DNA from: JBHEBG01 sp046557915
Lineage (GTDB): Bacteria; Bacteroidota; Bacteroidia; Flavobacteriales; Flavobacteriaceae
Length of the DNA: 64,000 nucleotides
Reading direction: 5' to 3'
NCBI RefSeq assembly: GCF_046557915.1
Contig: NZ_JBHEBG010000001.1
Span: forward strand, 806,001 to 870,000
Below are positions 34,047-42,552 of the stretch, piece by piece; position 1 is the stretch's first letter; every line of letters starts with the position of its first letter. Made by a program: the position numbers and the translations under genes. Below the pieces are notes generated by a model, which saw only the letters and a list, made by a program, of their open reading frames with translations, had not been told where the DNA came from and did no database searches.

Positions 34047-34976
34047 ATGAAGAAACTACTATGCTCACTGCTAGCAGTGTTTGCGTTGACCTACACCTAT
34101 GCGCAGACCGAAAAAGAACTAAAGGAACAAATAGCGCCCAAGAAAGATTCCATTGCTGCCATTCAGGGAAGGGTAGATGCCTTGCAAGCGCAGATAGATG
34201 CCCTGCCAGGATGGAAAACAGGTGCTTTTGGAACCATCGGTGGAAGCATATCAGGATTTAACAATTGGTATTCTCAAGGAACACCGAACAATTCCGCAGG
34301 AAACATTGGATTTACGGTAAACGGCTTTGCCAACCTTAATGAGGAGAAATTCTTTTGGCGAAATGCTATAGGTATAAACCTGCAATGGGTAAAATTTGAT
34401 GATAAGGACGATCCCACGGATGATGATAGCTTTAAAGAGGCCACGGATGTCTTTAACATCTCGTCCCTTTACGGACGCAAGCTTAGCAAGAGCTTTGCAG
34501 TTTCCGGATTGATGGAATACCGCACCACTATTTTAAGCAATTTTAATGACCCAGGATACTTGGACCTTGGTGTAGGAGGTACTTGGACACCCATCCCCGA
34601 TTTGGTAGTTGTAATCCATCCCTTAAACTACAACTTTGTATTTAGTGATGAAGATACCATTTTTGAATCTTCCTTGGGGGCCAAAATAGTAGCCGACTAT
34701 TCCAAAAAACTGGGAAAAGTAAACTTTAAGACCAACCTTTCCATGTTCCAAAGCTATGAAACCTCGGACCTTAGCAATTGGACCTGGACCAATTCTTTTG
34801 GCTATACCTTATTTAAGAAAATAGGTGTTGGATTCGAATTTGGATTGAGAGATAACAAACAGGAAGCTTTGAACTTTGCATTGAATGGCCCCAATCCGGA
34901 TCCAACGGCTACCTTTGATAATGTGGATAACGACTTACAAAGCTATTGGCTAATAGGACTAAACTATTCCTTATAA
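34047..34976 (+). CDS. DUF3078 outer-membrane beta-barrel-type protein
   Basis: 309 residues. A signal peptide (KKLLCSLLAVFALTYTYAQ) is followed by a short helical stretch (QGRVDALQAQIDAL) and then a series of amphipathic strands ending in aromatic residues (YWLIGLNYSL). WKTGAFGTIGGSISGFNNWY is the DUF3078 signature. It is predicted to be an outer-membrane barrel; cargo unknown. It lies downstream of the suf operon with its own promoter and terminator. Confidence 0.85.
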   Translation: MKKLLCSLLAVFALTYTYAQTEKELKEQIAPKKDSIAAIQGRVDALQAQIDALPGWKTGAFGTIGGSISGFNNWYSQGTPNNSAGNIGFTVNGFANLNEEKFFWRNAIGINLQWVKFDDKDDPTDDDSFKEATDVFNISSLYGRKLSKSFAVSGLMEYRTTILSNFNDPGYLDLGVGGTWTPIPDLVVVIHPLNYNFVFSDEDTIFESSLGAKIVADYSKKLGKVNFKTNLSMFQSYETSDLSNWTWTNSFGYTLFKKIGVGFEFGLRDNKQEALNFALNGPNPDPTATFDNVDNDLQSYWLIGLNYSL

Positions 34977-35350
34977 GAGACGTAGCTGAAGACAGATTAT
35001 AAAAAAGGCCTCCCATTGGGAGGCCTTTTCTTAGTTAAGTAGGTTTTGTTGATTTGACCCCGATAATCGGGATAGCATTTTCTAAGTTAAGGTAGGTTTA
35101 ATTTGGGATAAACACTATCACTTAATTACAAGGTAAATGTACCTCCAACTTTTTAAAAAACTAAATTTTTGTTGTGAACACAGCTTAAAATGTTGTAAAA
35201 AAAATTAATGGTAGGCTTTATCCGATGAAAGGCATTGCTCTTTTAACATTCGGAACTCTGGTGTTAGTCTCATAAATACTTTTTACCCTATCATTGCTAG
35301 CAATATAAATGCCTGAAAATTAGGTATCTTGTATATTATAAGCAGCAGTG
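34977..35350. other. Gene-free stretch before the hybrid two-component gene
   Basis: 374 bases. It holds the terminator at 35007 and a perfect small palindrome CCCGAT-A-ATCGGG at 35059-35071 of the type also found in elements S2 and S4. The rest is AT-rich sequence with no open frame I can support and no clear -7 element. Confidence 0.6.
35007..35029 (+). terminator. Rho-independent terminator after the DUF3078 gene
   Basis: GGCCTCCC (35007-35014), loop ATT, GGGAGGCC (35018-35025), then TTTTC. It is preceded by an A-run, so it may also terminate transcription in the other direction. Confidence 0.92.
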
Positions 35351-38300
35351 ATGAAGCATATTTTTTTTCTGTTCTTGTTTTACAGTTTTATTTTGTTGGG
35401 GCAGTCAAACCCTATGGAAGTTGGTTCCCAGAAAGAACTGGGGATTCCGTATATGCAACATTATGATCCTAGGGATTACAATGGTAGGCCAGATAATCAG
35501 GCTTTGGTACAAGCCGATAATGGACTTATGTATATCGGAAACAGCAATGGAGTACTAGAATTTGACGGGGTAAACTGGCGACTGATAAAACTCCCCAACA
35601 ATAGTCTTATACGCACCTTGATGAAAACCGAAAGCGGGCGGATATTTGTTGGCGGATTTAACGAATTGGGTTATTTAGAGCCAGATTCATTGGGATTTAC
35701 GGGCTATCGATCGATAAAATCGAGTTTGGATTCTATCTATCAAAATTTTAATTATCTGCACAATAGTTTTTCCGTTGGAAAACAAATATATTTTCAATCC
35801 AAGGATTTTTTGTTTCGCTGGGAAAATGAAACCTTTAAAATTTGGTCTCCAAAGCACGGAATATTACATTCTTTTTTGGTCAATGAAACGATATATCTTC
35901 AGCAAAAAGATAAAGGGCTTTATAGGCTGAAGGGAGAGCAGCTTAGCCTGGTTACAAACTTCGATTACGAAATAAGGGGAATTTTGCCCTATGAAGAAGA
36001 AAAACTACTGGTGGCTACCAAGGAGCACGGGTTATTCTTTTTGGAGAGCAATAAAATTCAACCGTTTCCCGTGCCCATGGAAAAGTATCTGCAAGAAAAC
36101 ATTATTGTTCAATGTAGATTAATGCCCAATGGATGGATTACCATAGGCACTGGAATGGGAGGTCTGGTAGTGTTAGACCAAGACGGATCCTTGGTACACC
36201 TTTTGGATAAGACCAGCGGGCTGTTGAACAACGGAATACTGGCACAGGCGTTGGACCATCAGGGAGGGCTTTGGTTAGGGTTGAACCATGGAATAAGTAG
36301 GGTAGAGCTACTTTCTCCCTATTCTATCTTTGATGAACGTTTGGGGGTAACGGGTTTTGTCAATGCAATTACGCGGTATAACGGAAAGCTTTTTGCGGCC
36401 AGTATAGATGGTCTATTGCAGTTGCAGACAGCAGAAAATGGGTCGCCTAAACAATTTGTGAAAACACCAGAAGTTGGCCCTAGCTTTTATATGTCGGAAA
36501 TAGACCAGCATTTATACATTGCTTCCAGAACAGGTACTGTCCGTTATAATGGAGAAGAAGTAGAACAAATAAGCGAGATGCGGTCTGGCGCCCTATTGCG
36601 CTCTAAAAAAGACCCTTCTATATTATATTTAGGGCTTTTTGATGGATTGGCAATTCTCCGAAAGCAACATGATACTTGGGAAGAAATTGGTAAGATACCC
36701 GGTATTGAGGACGATATTCGCGAATTGGTAGAAATGGATGACGGTAAACTTTGGATGGAATCTCAGATCGATGGGGTATGGCGGGTAGATTTTTACCAAA
36801 AAGACACCTTCAATATAAACAGACCGGAAGTTAAACACTTTGTGGCAAACAAAGAATTACCTCCCGGGTGGCTTTTTTTGCATTCGTTACGAGGGGAAGC
36901 GGTTTTTGGGATAGGAGGTACCGTATATACATACGATTCAAATTTGGATTCTATTATTCCTTACAGATCTTTTGGAGACCCTTTTGGTTTTAAAGGAGAT
37001 ATTGTACCCAAACTCGAAGATGAGGATGGCAATCTCTGGATGTCCGGACAGTTTACGGATTCGAAGGACGAAAAAAAGCAGCGAACAGTATCAAGACTAC
37101 AAAAAGACGGCACCTACAAGGTAGAATCGGTAGATGATAGAAGGATAGAACCCGCCCCAAAAAAAGCATTGTTCCCAGAGAAATCCGGAATTCTTTGGTA
37201 TGGTGGTCCAACTGGGATAGTACGGCAAGACCTAAAACAAACGGTAAAGCCCATAGCAGATATGCGGACACTTATCAGAAAAATATCTATCAATATGGAT
37301 TCTGTTGTGTATGGTGGGGAAAAGAAAACTACAACGCTATCTTCCTTAACTTTTGAAAACAATACATTACGTTTTGAATATGCGCTTCCGAGTTTCGATG
37401 AGGTCCCTAAAAACAAGTATAGCTATTATTTAGAGGGTTATGACCAGGATTGGTCCGATTGGACCAAGGAAACCAAAAAGGATTACACCCAAATTCCTGA
37501 AGGCAGCTACACATTTAGGGTAAAGGGACAAAACATCTACGAACAAATTAGCAACCAGGACAACTATGCCTTCACCATACTACCTCCTTGGTACAGAAGC
37601 TGGTGGGCCTATTTGGGCTATGCGATTATATTTGGCGGATTCTTTCTTTTAGTGCTCCAATGGCGAGCGGGACAACTTAAAAAGAAAAACTTGGCATTGG
37701 AAAAATTAGTGGAAGAACGCACGCAAATAGTACGGAACCAATCGCTAAAACTTAAAGAACAAGCCCATGGACTTTTGGAGTTAGATCGGGCAAAATCGCG
37801 TTTTTTCAGTAATATTTCACACGAGTTTCGTACCCCACTTACCCTTATCAAAGGACCGGTAGAACGCTTGGAACAAAATCCGGGATTAGGGCTTAATATG
37901 GATACCATTAAAATGATACGTCGCAATACCAATCGTCTTTTAAGATTGGTAAACCAACTATTGGATCTTTCAAAAATCGATGAGGGCAGCTTAAAATTGG
38001 AACTAACGGAAGGGGATGTATTTAAGTGCATACGAGCGGCAACCTCCTCCTTTAACTCCCATGCTGCCCAGCGTAATATAGATTATCGTATTGAGATTCC
38101 CACCAATTCTTTATGGGCTTCCTTCGACAGGGGGAAACTAGAGAACGTAATTTATAATCTCTTGGGAAATGCCTTCAAATTTAGTGAGGACAGTACGGAA
38201 ATTACATTTAAGGCAAGCTACGATCAGAACGGCTTACAAGTTTCGGTGGCAGATACCGGTCCGGGTATTTCCGAAGAAAAACTCCCACTTATTTTTGATC

Positions 38301-39316
38301 GCTTTTATCAGGCAGATTCCGAGTTTACCAGGGAAAAAGAAGGTACAGGTATAGGACTATCACTGTCCAAAGACCTTGTAGAACTTATGGGTGGTAAGAT
38401 TACGGTCTTTAGCGAATTGGGTAAGGGAACCTTGTTCGTTGTTATGTTACCCTTACTGGAAATTAGAACAGGAAACAAAACAAGTGACCTCACTACTACT
38501 TCGGACAAAAACCTATCCGGGGCAAAACCATATCGATTTCAAAAAGCGGACAAAAGAGATGTGCCTACAATACTTTTGATAGAAGACAACGCCGATATGC
38601 GTGGCTTTATAAAGGATCAACTTATTGAATTTTATAAGGTGAAGGAAGCCCTGGACGGGGAAAAAGGATTACAAAAGGCCCTAGCGGATAATCCAGATTT
38701 AATTATTACAGACCTTATGATGCCCAAGATGGATGGAATTACATTATGTAAAAAACTTAAGTCCGATGTGCATACAAGTCATATCCCGGTTATAATGCTT
38801 ACCGCCAAGGCCGGCATGGAAAATAAAATAGAAGGATTGGAGACAGGAGCAGATGATTATCTTACCAAACCTTTTAATGCCAATGAACTTTTGGTACGTG
38901 CAAAAAACCTGATTGTACAAAGACAACAACTTAGGGCATTATTTTCTAAAAGCGAAACCAAGGTAGACCCCAAGAGGATTACCGTTACCACTATTGACGA
39001 AAAGTTTTTGGAAGAATTACTGTTATTGCTGGAGGAAAAATATGCGGACTCCGCTTTCGGCGTGCCAGAAATGCAAAATGCCCTTGCCATGAGCAAAACG
39101 CAGTTACATCGCAAACTAAAGGCCCTTACGAATGAAGCCCCAGGGGAGCTTCTGAGAAACTTTCGCTTAAAAAGAGCCGCCCAATTGCTTTCCCAAAAGG
39201 CGGATAGCGTTACTCAAATTGCTTATAGCGTAGGCTTCAACAATTTGTCTTACTTCGCCAAATGTTTTAGAGAACTTTACGGAACATCACCTTCTTCTTA
39301 CCAATCCAAGAAATAA
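35351..39316 (+). CDS. Hybrid two-component system sensor/regulator (HTCS)
   Basis: 1321 residues from the ATG at 35351 (a GTG lies one codon upstream). Order: signal peptide (1-19), periplasmic Reg_prop-type double propeller (20-670, e.g. LIRTLMKTESGRIFVGGFNE), Y_Y_Y domain (about 700-765, DWSDWTKETKKDYTQIPEGS), one transmembrane helix (YLGYAIIFGGFFLLVLQW), histidine kinase with phospho-acceptor His824 in NISHEFRTPL, ATPase N box (NVIYNLLGNAFKFS) and G box (GTGIGLSL), receiver domain with Asp1121 in ITDLMMPKMDG, and a C-terminal AraC helix-turn-helix (VTQIAYSVGFNNLSYFAKCF). HTCS proteins usually sense oligosaccharides and activate a polysaccharide locus; no SusC/SusD genes are near. Confidence 0.95.
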   Translation: MKHIFFLFLFYSFILLGQSNPMEVGSQKELGIPYMQHYDPRDYNGRPDNQALVQADNGLMYIGNSNGVLEFDGVNWRLIKLPNNSLIRTLMKTESGRIFVGGFNELGYLEPDSLGFTGYRSIKSSLDSIYQNFNYLHNSFSVGKQIYFQSKDFLFRWENETFKIWSPKHGILHSFLVNETIYLQQKDKGLYRLKGEQLSLVTNFDYEIRGILPYEEEKLLVATKEHGLFFLESNKIQPFPVPMEKYLQENIIVQCRLMPNGWITIGTGMGGLVVLDQDGSLVHLLDKTSGLLNNGILAQALDHQGGLWLGLNHGISRVELLSPYSIFDERLGVTGFVNAITRYNGKLFAASIDGLLQLQTAENGSPKQFVKTPEVGPSFYMSEIDQHLYIASRTGTVRYNGEEVEQISEMRSGALLRSKKDPSILYLGLFDGLAILRKQHDTWEEIGKIPGIEDDIRELVEMDDGKLWMESQIDGVWRVDFYQKDTFNINRPEVKHFVANKELPPGWLFLHSLRGEAVFGIGGTVYTYDSNLDSIIPYRSFGDPFGFKGDIVPKLEDEDGNLWMSGQFTDSKDEKKQRTVSRLQKDGTYKVESVDDRRIEPAPKKALFPEKSGILWYGGPTGIVRQDLKQTVKPIADMRTLIRKISINMDSVVYGGEKKTTTLSSLTFENNTLRFEYALPSFDEVPKNKYSYYLEGYDQDWSDWTKETKKDYTQIPEGSYTFRVKGQNIYEQISNQDNYAFTILPPWYRSWWAYLGYAIIFGGFFLLVLQWRAGQLKKKNLALEKLVEERTQIVRNQSLKLKEQAHGLLELDRAKSRFFSNISHEFRTPLTLIKGPVERLEQNPGLGLNMDTIKMIRRNTNRLLRLVNQLLDLSKIDEGSLKLELTEGDVFKCIRAATSSFNSHAAQRNIDYRIEIPTNSLWASFDRGKLENVIYNLLGNAFKFSEDSTEITFKASYDQNGLQVSVADTGPGISEEKLPLIFDRFYQADSEFTREKEGTGIGLSLSKDLVELMGGKITVFSELGKGTLFVVMLPLLEIRTGNKTSDLTTTSDKNLSGAKPYRFQKADKRDVPTILLIEDNADMRGFIKDQLIEFYKVKEALDGEKGLQKALADNPDLIITDLMMPKMDGITLCKKLKSDVHTSHIPVIMLTAKAGMENKIEGLETGADDYLTKPFNANELLVRAKNLIVQRQQLRALFSKSETKVDPKRITVTTIDEKFLEELLLLLEEKYADSAFGVPEMQNALAMSKTQLHRKLKALTNEAPGELLRNFRLKRAAQLLSQKADSVTQIAYSVGFNNLSYFAKCFRELYGTSPSSYQSKK

Positions 39317-39379
39317 AAAATGTAAACAGCACCTATTTTCTGGTGTACCACATCTGTTAACATCATATATAGTGGGTGT

Positions 39380-39427
39380 TGGAACCATTATGTTACTATC
39401 TGGAACCCTGCTTTTAGCATTGGAAAC
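39380..39427 (+). promoter_or_regulatory. Three evenly spaced TGGAAC boxes, candidate operator
   Basis: TGGAACC (39380-39386), TGGAACC (39401-39407) and TGGAAAC (39421-39427) are direct repeats starting 21 and 20 bases apart, two helical turns. They lie just upstream of a TAGTTTTG element. AraC-type proteins bind direct repeats with this spacing, so these are plausible binding sites for the HTCS output domain encoded just upstream. Confidence 0.55.
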
Positions 39428-39437
39428 AAGACCACCT

Positions 39438-39445
39438 TAGTTTTG
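39438..39445 (+). promoter_or_regulatory. Candidate -7 element (TAGTTTTG)
   Basis: A TAnnTTTG match 50 bases before the start of the lipoprotein gene at 39496. The third TGGAAAC box (39421-39427) would overlap the -33 region, the usual position of an activator site. Confidence 0.5.
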
Positions 39446-39495
39446 ACCTATTAAGTTTCCCCATAGAATAAAGTAATAATTTAAAACAGCGAATT

Positions 39496-39963
39496 ATGGG
39501 TTTTACAAAGAAATTGAATGGTAGTATTGTGATAAGCACAATACATTTTTATGTAGCAACAATATTTATAACACTATTATTGCTCGGCTGCAGTAAAGAT
39601 GACGATGGTGGTGGATCTAGTTCGTCATTAAAAGCTTCTGCAACCAGTTTTACACTAGACGGCGTTAACAACTGCGATACATCTTTGGGTACTGGTACGC
39701 TACTCTTTTTTGAAACACCATATACGGCATCGGAGAGTCTAAATGTTAACAGGCTATTGGTAAATACAAAGGTGTCTAACGGAGAGACCGAGGAGAGCTC
39801 CACGACTACCTTCCAAGACAACGGTAGCGCTATCAATTGGGTGGTCTGTTTTACCTATGGAACACAAGACTGGGTAGAATATGAAGTACGTTTAGAGGCC
39901 AGCGATGGATCGATTAGCAACGCCTCCAAGATTAGGGTAAATAAACCCGGCGGGGCGCAATAA
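39496..39963 (+). CDS. Small lipoprotein next to the HTCS, function unknown
   Basis: 155 residues. The N-terminus has an extended hydrophobic signal (VATIFITLLLLGCSKDDDGG) with lipobox LLGC after an unusually long leading segment of about 20 residues; the second Met is not in a better place. The mature part looks beta-rich, perhaps one Ig-like domain (VEYEVRLEASDGSISNASKI). It stands alone behind a candidate promoter with repeated boxes and is followed by a long-stem terminator. Confidence 0.75.
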   Translation: MGFTKKLNGSIVISTIHFYVATIFITLLLLGCSKDDDGGGSSSSLKASATSFTLDGVNNCDTSLGTGTLLFFETPYTASESLNVNRLLVNTKVSNGETEESSTTTFQDNGSAINWVVCFTYGTQDWVEYEVRLEASDGSISNASKIRVNKPGGAQ

Positions 39964-39981
39964 CATCATTGAGTTAGTGCT

Positions 39982-40073
39982 GTGAGGGCCTTGTGGATAA
40001 GATTGTTACTACGGAAAGGGTATAAGTAGCGTACCTTCCCTGAACAGTTTGCCACAAGGCGCTCACTTTTTTT
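39982..40073 (+). terminator. Long-stem terminator or structured 3' RNA
   Basis: GTGAGGGCCTTGTGG (39982-39996) pairs with CCACAAGGCGCTCAC (40052-40066) with one mismatch, followed by TTTTTTT. The 55-base loop contains a second pairing, GGAAAGG with CCTTCC. The outer stem plus T-run is a terminator for the lipoprotein gene. The large folded loop is unusual for a terminator. Confidence 0.75.
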
Positions 40074-40116
40074 GAATGGCAAGTACAATAGGAAAAGGGA
40101 ATGAAAGTATGGTTTG

Positions 40117-41328
40117 CTAATACTGATCAAGATGCTCCGGGTACAGAAAGTTGTTGTAAGGGAATCGGGTCACATGGATGTCCCTTACCTCGTTATAGAC
40201 CCTTTTTCTAAACTCGTCCAGGTTTTCTTTGTTTAGTGCCGAAATAAAAATAGCATTGTTCCCTACCTTTTGCATCCACGTTTGCTTCCATTCGCCAATA
40301 GTGAAATGTTTTTTTGTTTTTTCCGTCACTAAATCGTCTTCCTCAATGGTCTCATGTGTATACTGATCAATTTTGTTGAATATCATAATGGTGTTCTTAT
40401 CGGCACAGCCAATTTCACCCAAAATTTTTAGTACGGAATCTATATGTTCCTCAAAATTAGGGTGGGAGATATCAACTACGTGTAACAACAGATCTGCCTC
40501 GCGTACTTCGTCCAAAGTACTTTTAAAGCTCTCTACCAATTGTGTAGGCAGTTTTCGAATAAAACCTACGGTATCACTTAGTAAAAAAGGAAGGTTCCCA
40601 ATAACAACTTTCCGCACAGTGGTATCCAAGGTAGCGAACAATTTATTCTCTGCAAAGACTTCGCTTTTACTCACAACGTTCATTAGGGTAGATTTACCCA
40701 CATTGGTATAACCAACCAGGGCAACGCGTACCAAAGCACCTCTGTTACTGCGCTGTGTTTCCATTTGCCTATCTATCTTGGATAGTTTTTTCTTCAATAA
40801 TGAAATCCGATCCCTAACGATACGCCTATCCGTTTCAATTTCGGTTTCCCCCGGGCCACGCATACCAATACCCCCTTTTTGCCTTTCCAGGTGTGTCCAA
40901 AGCCCGGTAAGCCTGGGAAGTAAATACTCGTACTGTGCAAGCTCTACCTGTGTTCTAGCATAACTTGTTTGAGCACGTTGCGCAAAAATATCTAGAATAA
41001 GACTGGTACGGTCCAAGATTTTACAGCGCAATTGTTTTTCTATATTGCGTTGTTGTCCGGGCGATAGCTCGTCATCAAAAATAACGGAGCCAATTTCGTG
41101 CTCATCAACAAAGTTCTCCACCTCTAGCAATTTACCGGTACCAATATAGGTCTTGGGGTTGGGTACATCCATACGCTGTATAAAGCGTTTGCATACTTCA
41201 CCACCGGCGGTATAGGTAAGAAATTCCAGTTCATCTAGATATTCAGTAACCTTCTCCTCATTTTGTTGCCTATTGAGTACACCGATTAAGACAACTTTCT
41301 CGTATACAATAGATTTCTTCTCTAACAT
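40117..41328 (-). CDS. hflX: GTPase HflX
   Basis: 403 residues. The N-terminal HflX domain includes GSVIFDDELSPGQQRNIEKQ and a long coiled segment, and GIGMRGPGETEIETDRRIV is the HflX-specific glycine-rich motif. GTPase motifs follow: G1 GYTNVGKST, G3 DTVGFIRKLP, G4 NKID. HflX splits or rescues stalled ribosomes in other bacteria. A TAGATTTG element lies 17 bases upstream of the ATG on the same strand. Confidence 0.95.
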   Translation of the reverse strand: MLEKKSIVYEKVVLIGVLNRQQNEEKVTEYLDELEFLTYTAGGEVCKRFIQRMDVPNPKTYIGTGKLLEVENFVDEHEIGSVIFDDELSPGQQRNIEKQLRCKILDRTSLILDIFAQRAQTSYARTQVELAQYEYLLPRLTGLWTHLERQKGGIGMRGPGETEIETDRRIVRDRISLLKKKLSKIDRQMETQRSNRGALVRVALVGYTNVGKSTLMNVVSKSEVFAENKLFATLDTTVRKVVIGNLPFLLSDTVGFIRKLPTQLVESFKSTLDEVREADLLLHVVDISHPNFEEHIDSVLKILGEIGCADKNTIMIFNKIDQYTHETIEEDDLVTEKTKKHFTIGEWKQTWMQKVGNNAIFISALNKENLDEFRKRVYNEVRDIHVTRFPYNNFLYPEHLDQY

Positions 41329-41345
41329 GCAATTGGATTAAAGTG

Positions 41346-41353
41346 CAAATCTA
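41346..41353 (-). promoter_or_regulatory. Candidate -7 element (TAGATTTG) for hflX
   Basis: On the minus strand, TAGATTTG matches TAnnTTTG and would give a very short leader (start codon at 41328). Confidence 0.5.
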
Positions 41354-41404
41354 GTGAATACTGACCGAGCAATTTTTGTATTTTAGTCTCCCAACCAAAA
41401 AAAA

Positions 41405-42379
41405 ATGAATTTTTCCCTTTTTAAAAAGAAACAAGTTGATCATCTACATACCATAGTTTTCTATAATCTTGAAAATCTTTTTGATACGGAGAACGACCCA
41501 AAGACCTTGGATGATGATTTTACACCAAATGGTTTTAAAAAGTGGACAAAAAAAAGATACCGTAAAAAGCTCTACAAGTTGGCAAGGACAATTTCCAAGG
41601 TAGGGGCTAAATCCAACACATTACTTCCTGTGTTGATAGGAGTTGCGGAGGTAGAAAACCATAGTGTTATAGAAGATTTAATTAGATCGTCTCCTCTGGG
41701 AAAAACGGATTATCATTATGTGCACTATGATTCTCCCGATGAACGAGGAATAGATACCGCATTAATTTATGATCGGTCCCATTTTGAAGTGGTAAGCTCT
41801 ACGCCCATTCAACTGCTGATCACGGCACCCAATGGGGATAGGGATACCACAAGGGATATACTGTACGTAAAGGGGAAACTGCACGGCGAAGAAGTACATG
41901 TCTTTGTTAACCATTGGCCCTCTAGGAGAGATGGCGATATGGAAACGGATTATAAAAGAGTTAAGGCAGCGGAAACGCTGCTCCGTTTTATGGCCAAAAT
42001 TGAAGAAGAACATAATAGCCCTAATTATATTATTATGGGCGACTTCAACGATGAACCCACTTCCAAGAGTTTAGAGGTTTTAATGGAAGCGGGAACCCTA
42101 TACAATCCTATGGCCAAACTACTTTCGCCTTTTAGGGGAAGTGCCAGTTATAGGCGCACTTGGAGCCTTTTTGATCAGATTATTGTTTCCCATAATTTTC
42201 TAGATTACGAAAAGGGGACCCACAGTTTTGCCCATGCCAATATCTTTGATGAGGTTTTCTTAAAGGAATGGAAGGGAAAATATAGGGGCAGCCCTTTTAG
42301 AACTTATGTTGGACGAAAATATTTAGGAGGATATAGCGACCACTTCCCTGTATATATCCAGTTGAAATACAACACATAA
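41405..42379 (+). CDS. Endonuclease/exonuclease/phosphatase family protein
   Basis: 324 residues. FYNLENLFDTENDPKTLDDD opens the domain as in Bacteroidota members. VGVAEVEN is the catalytic Glu block, FVNHWPSRRDGD the second, MGDFNDEPTS the Asp/Asn pair and GYSDHFPVY the C-terminal Asp-His. The family hydrolyses phosphodiesters of DNA, phosphoinositides or nucleotides; the substrate is not predictable. No signal peptide, so probably cytoplasmic. Confidence 0.88.
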   Translation: MNFSLFKKKQVDHLHTIVFYNLENLFDTENDPKTLDDDFTPNGFKKWTKKRYRKKLYKLARTISKVGAKSNTLLPVLIGVAEVENHSVIEDLIRSSPLGKTDYHYVHYDSPDERGIDTALIYDRSHFEVVSSTPIQLLITAPNGDRDTTRDILYVKGKLHGEEVHVFVNHWPSRRDGDMETDYKRVKAAETLLRFMAKIEEEHNSPNYIIMGDFNDEPTSKSLEVLMEAGTLYNPMAKLLSPFRGSASYRRTWSLFDQIIVSHNFLDYEKGTHSFAHANIFDEVFLKEWKGKYRGSPFRTYVGRKYLGGYSDHFPVYIQLKYNT

Positions 42380-42552
42380 TAAATTTACGTCTCCATTTTA
42401 CGCATAATCTTCAACTAAAGAAGGAAACAGACTACGTGTTTTTAGCTTTTCACAACATTCTTTAGGTATTTTATCGAAAAAATCGGTCATTTTATCGATT
42501 GTTTTTCAAAAATACAATATAATTGTAGTCCAAATCTTACTGAAATAACCCC

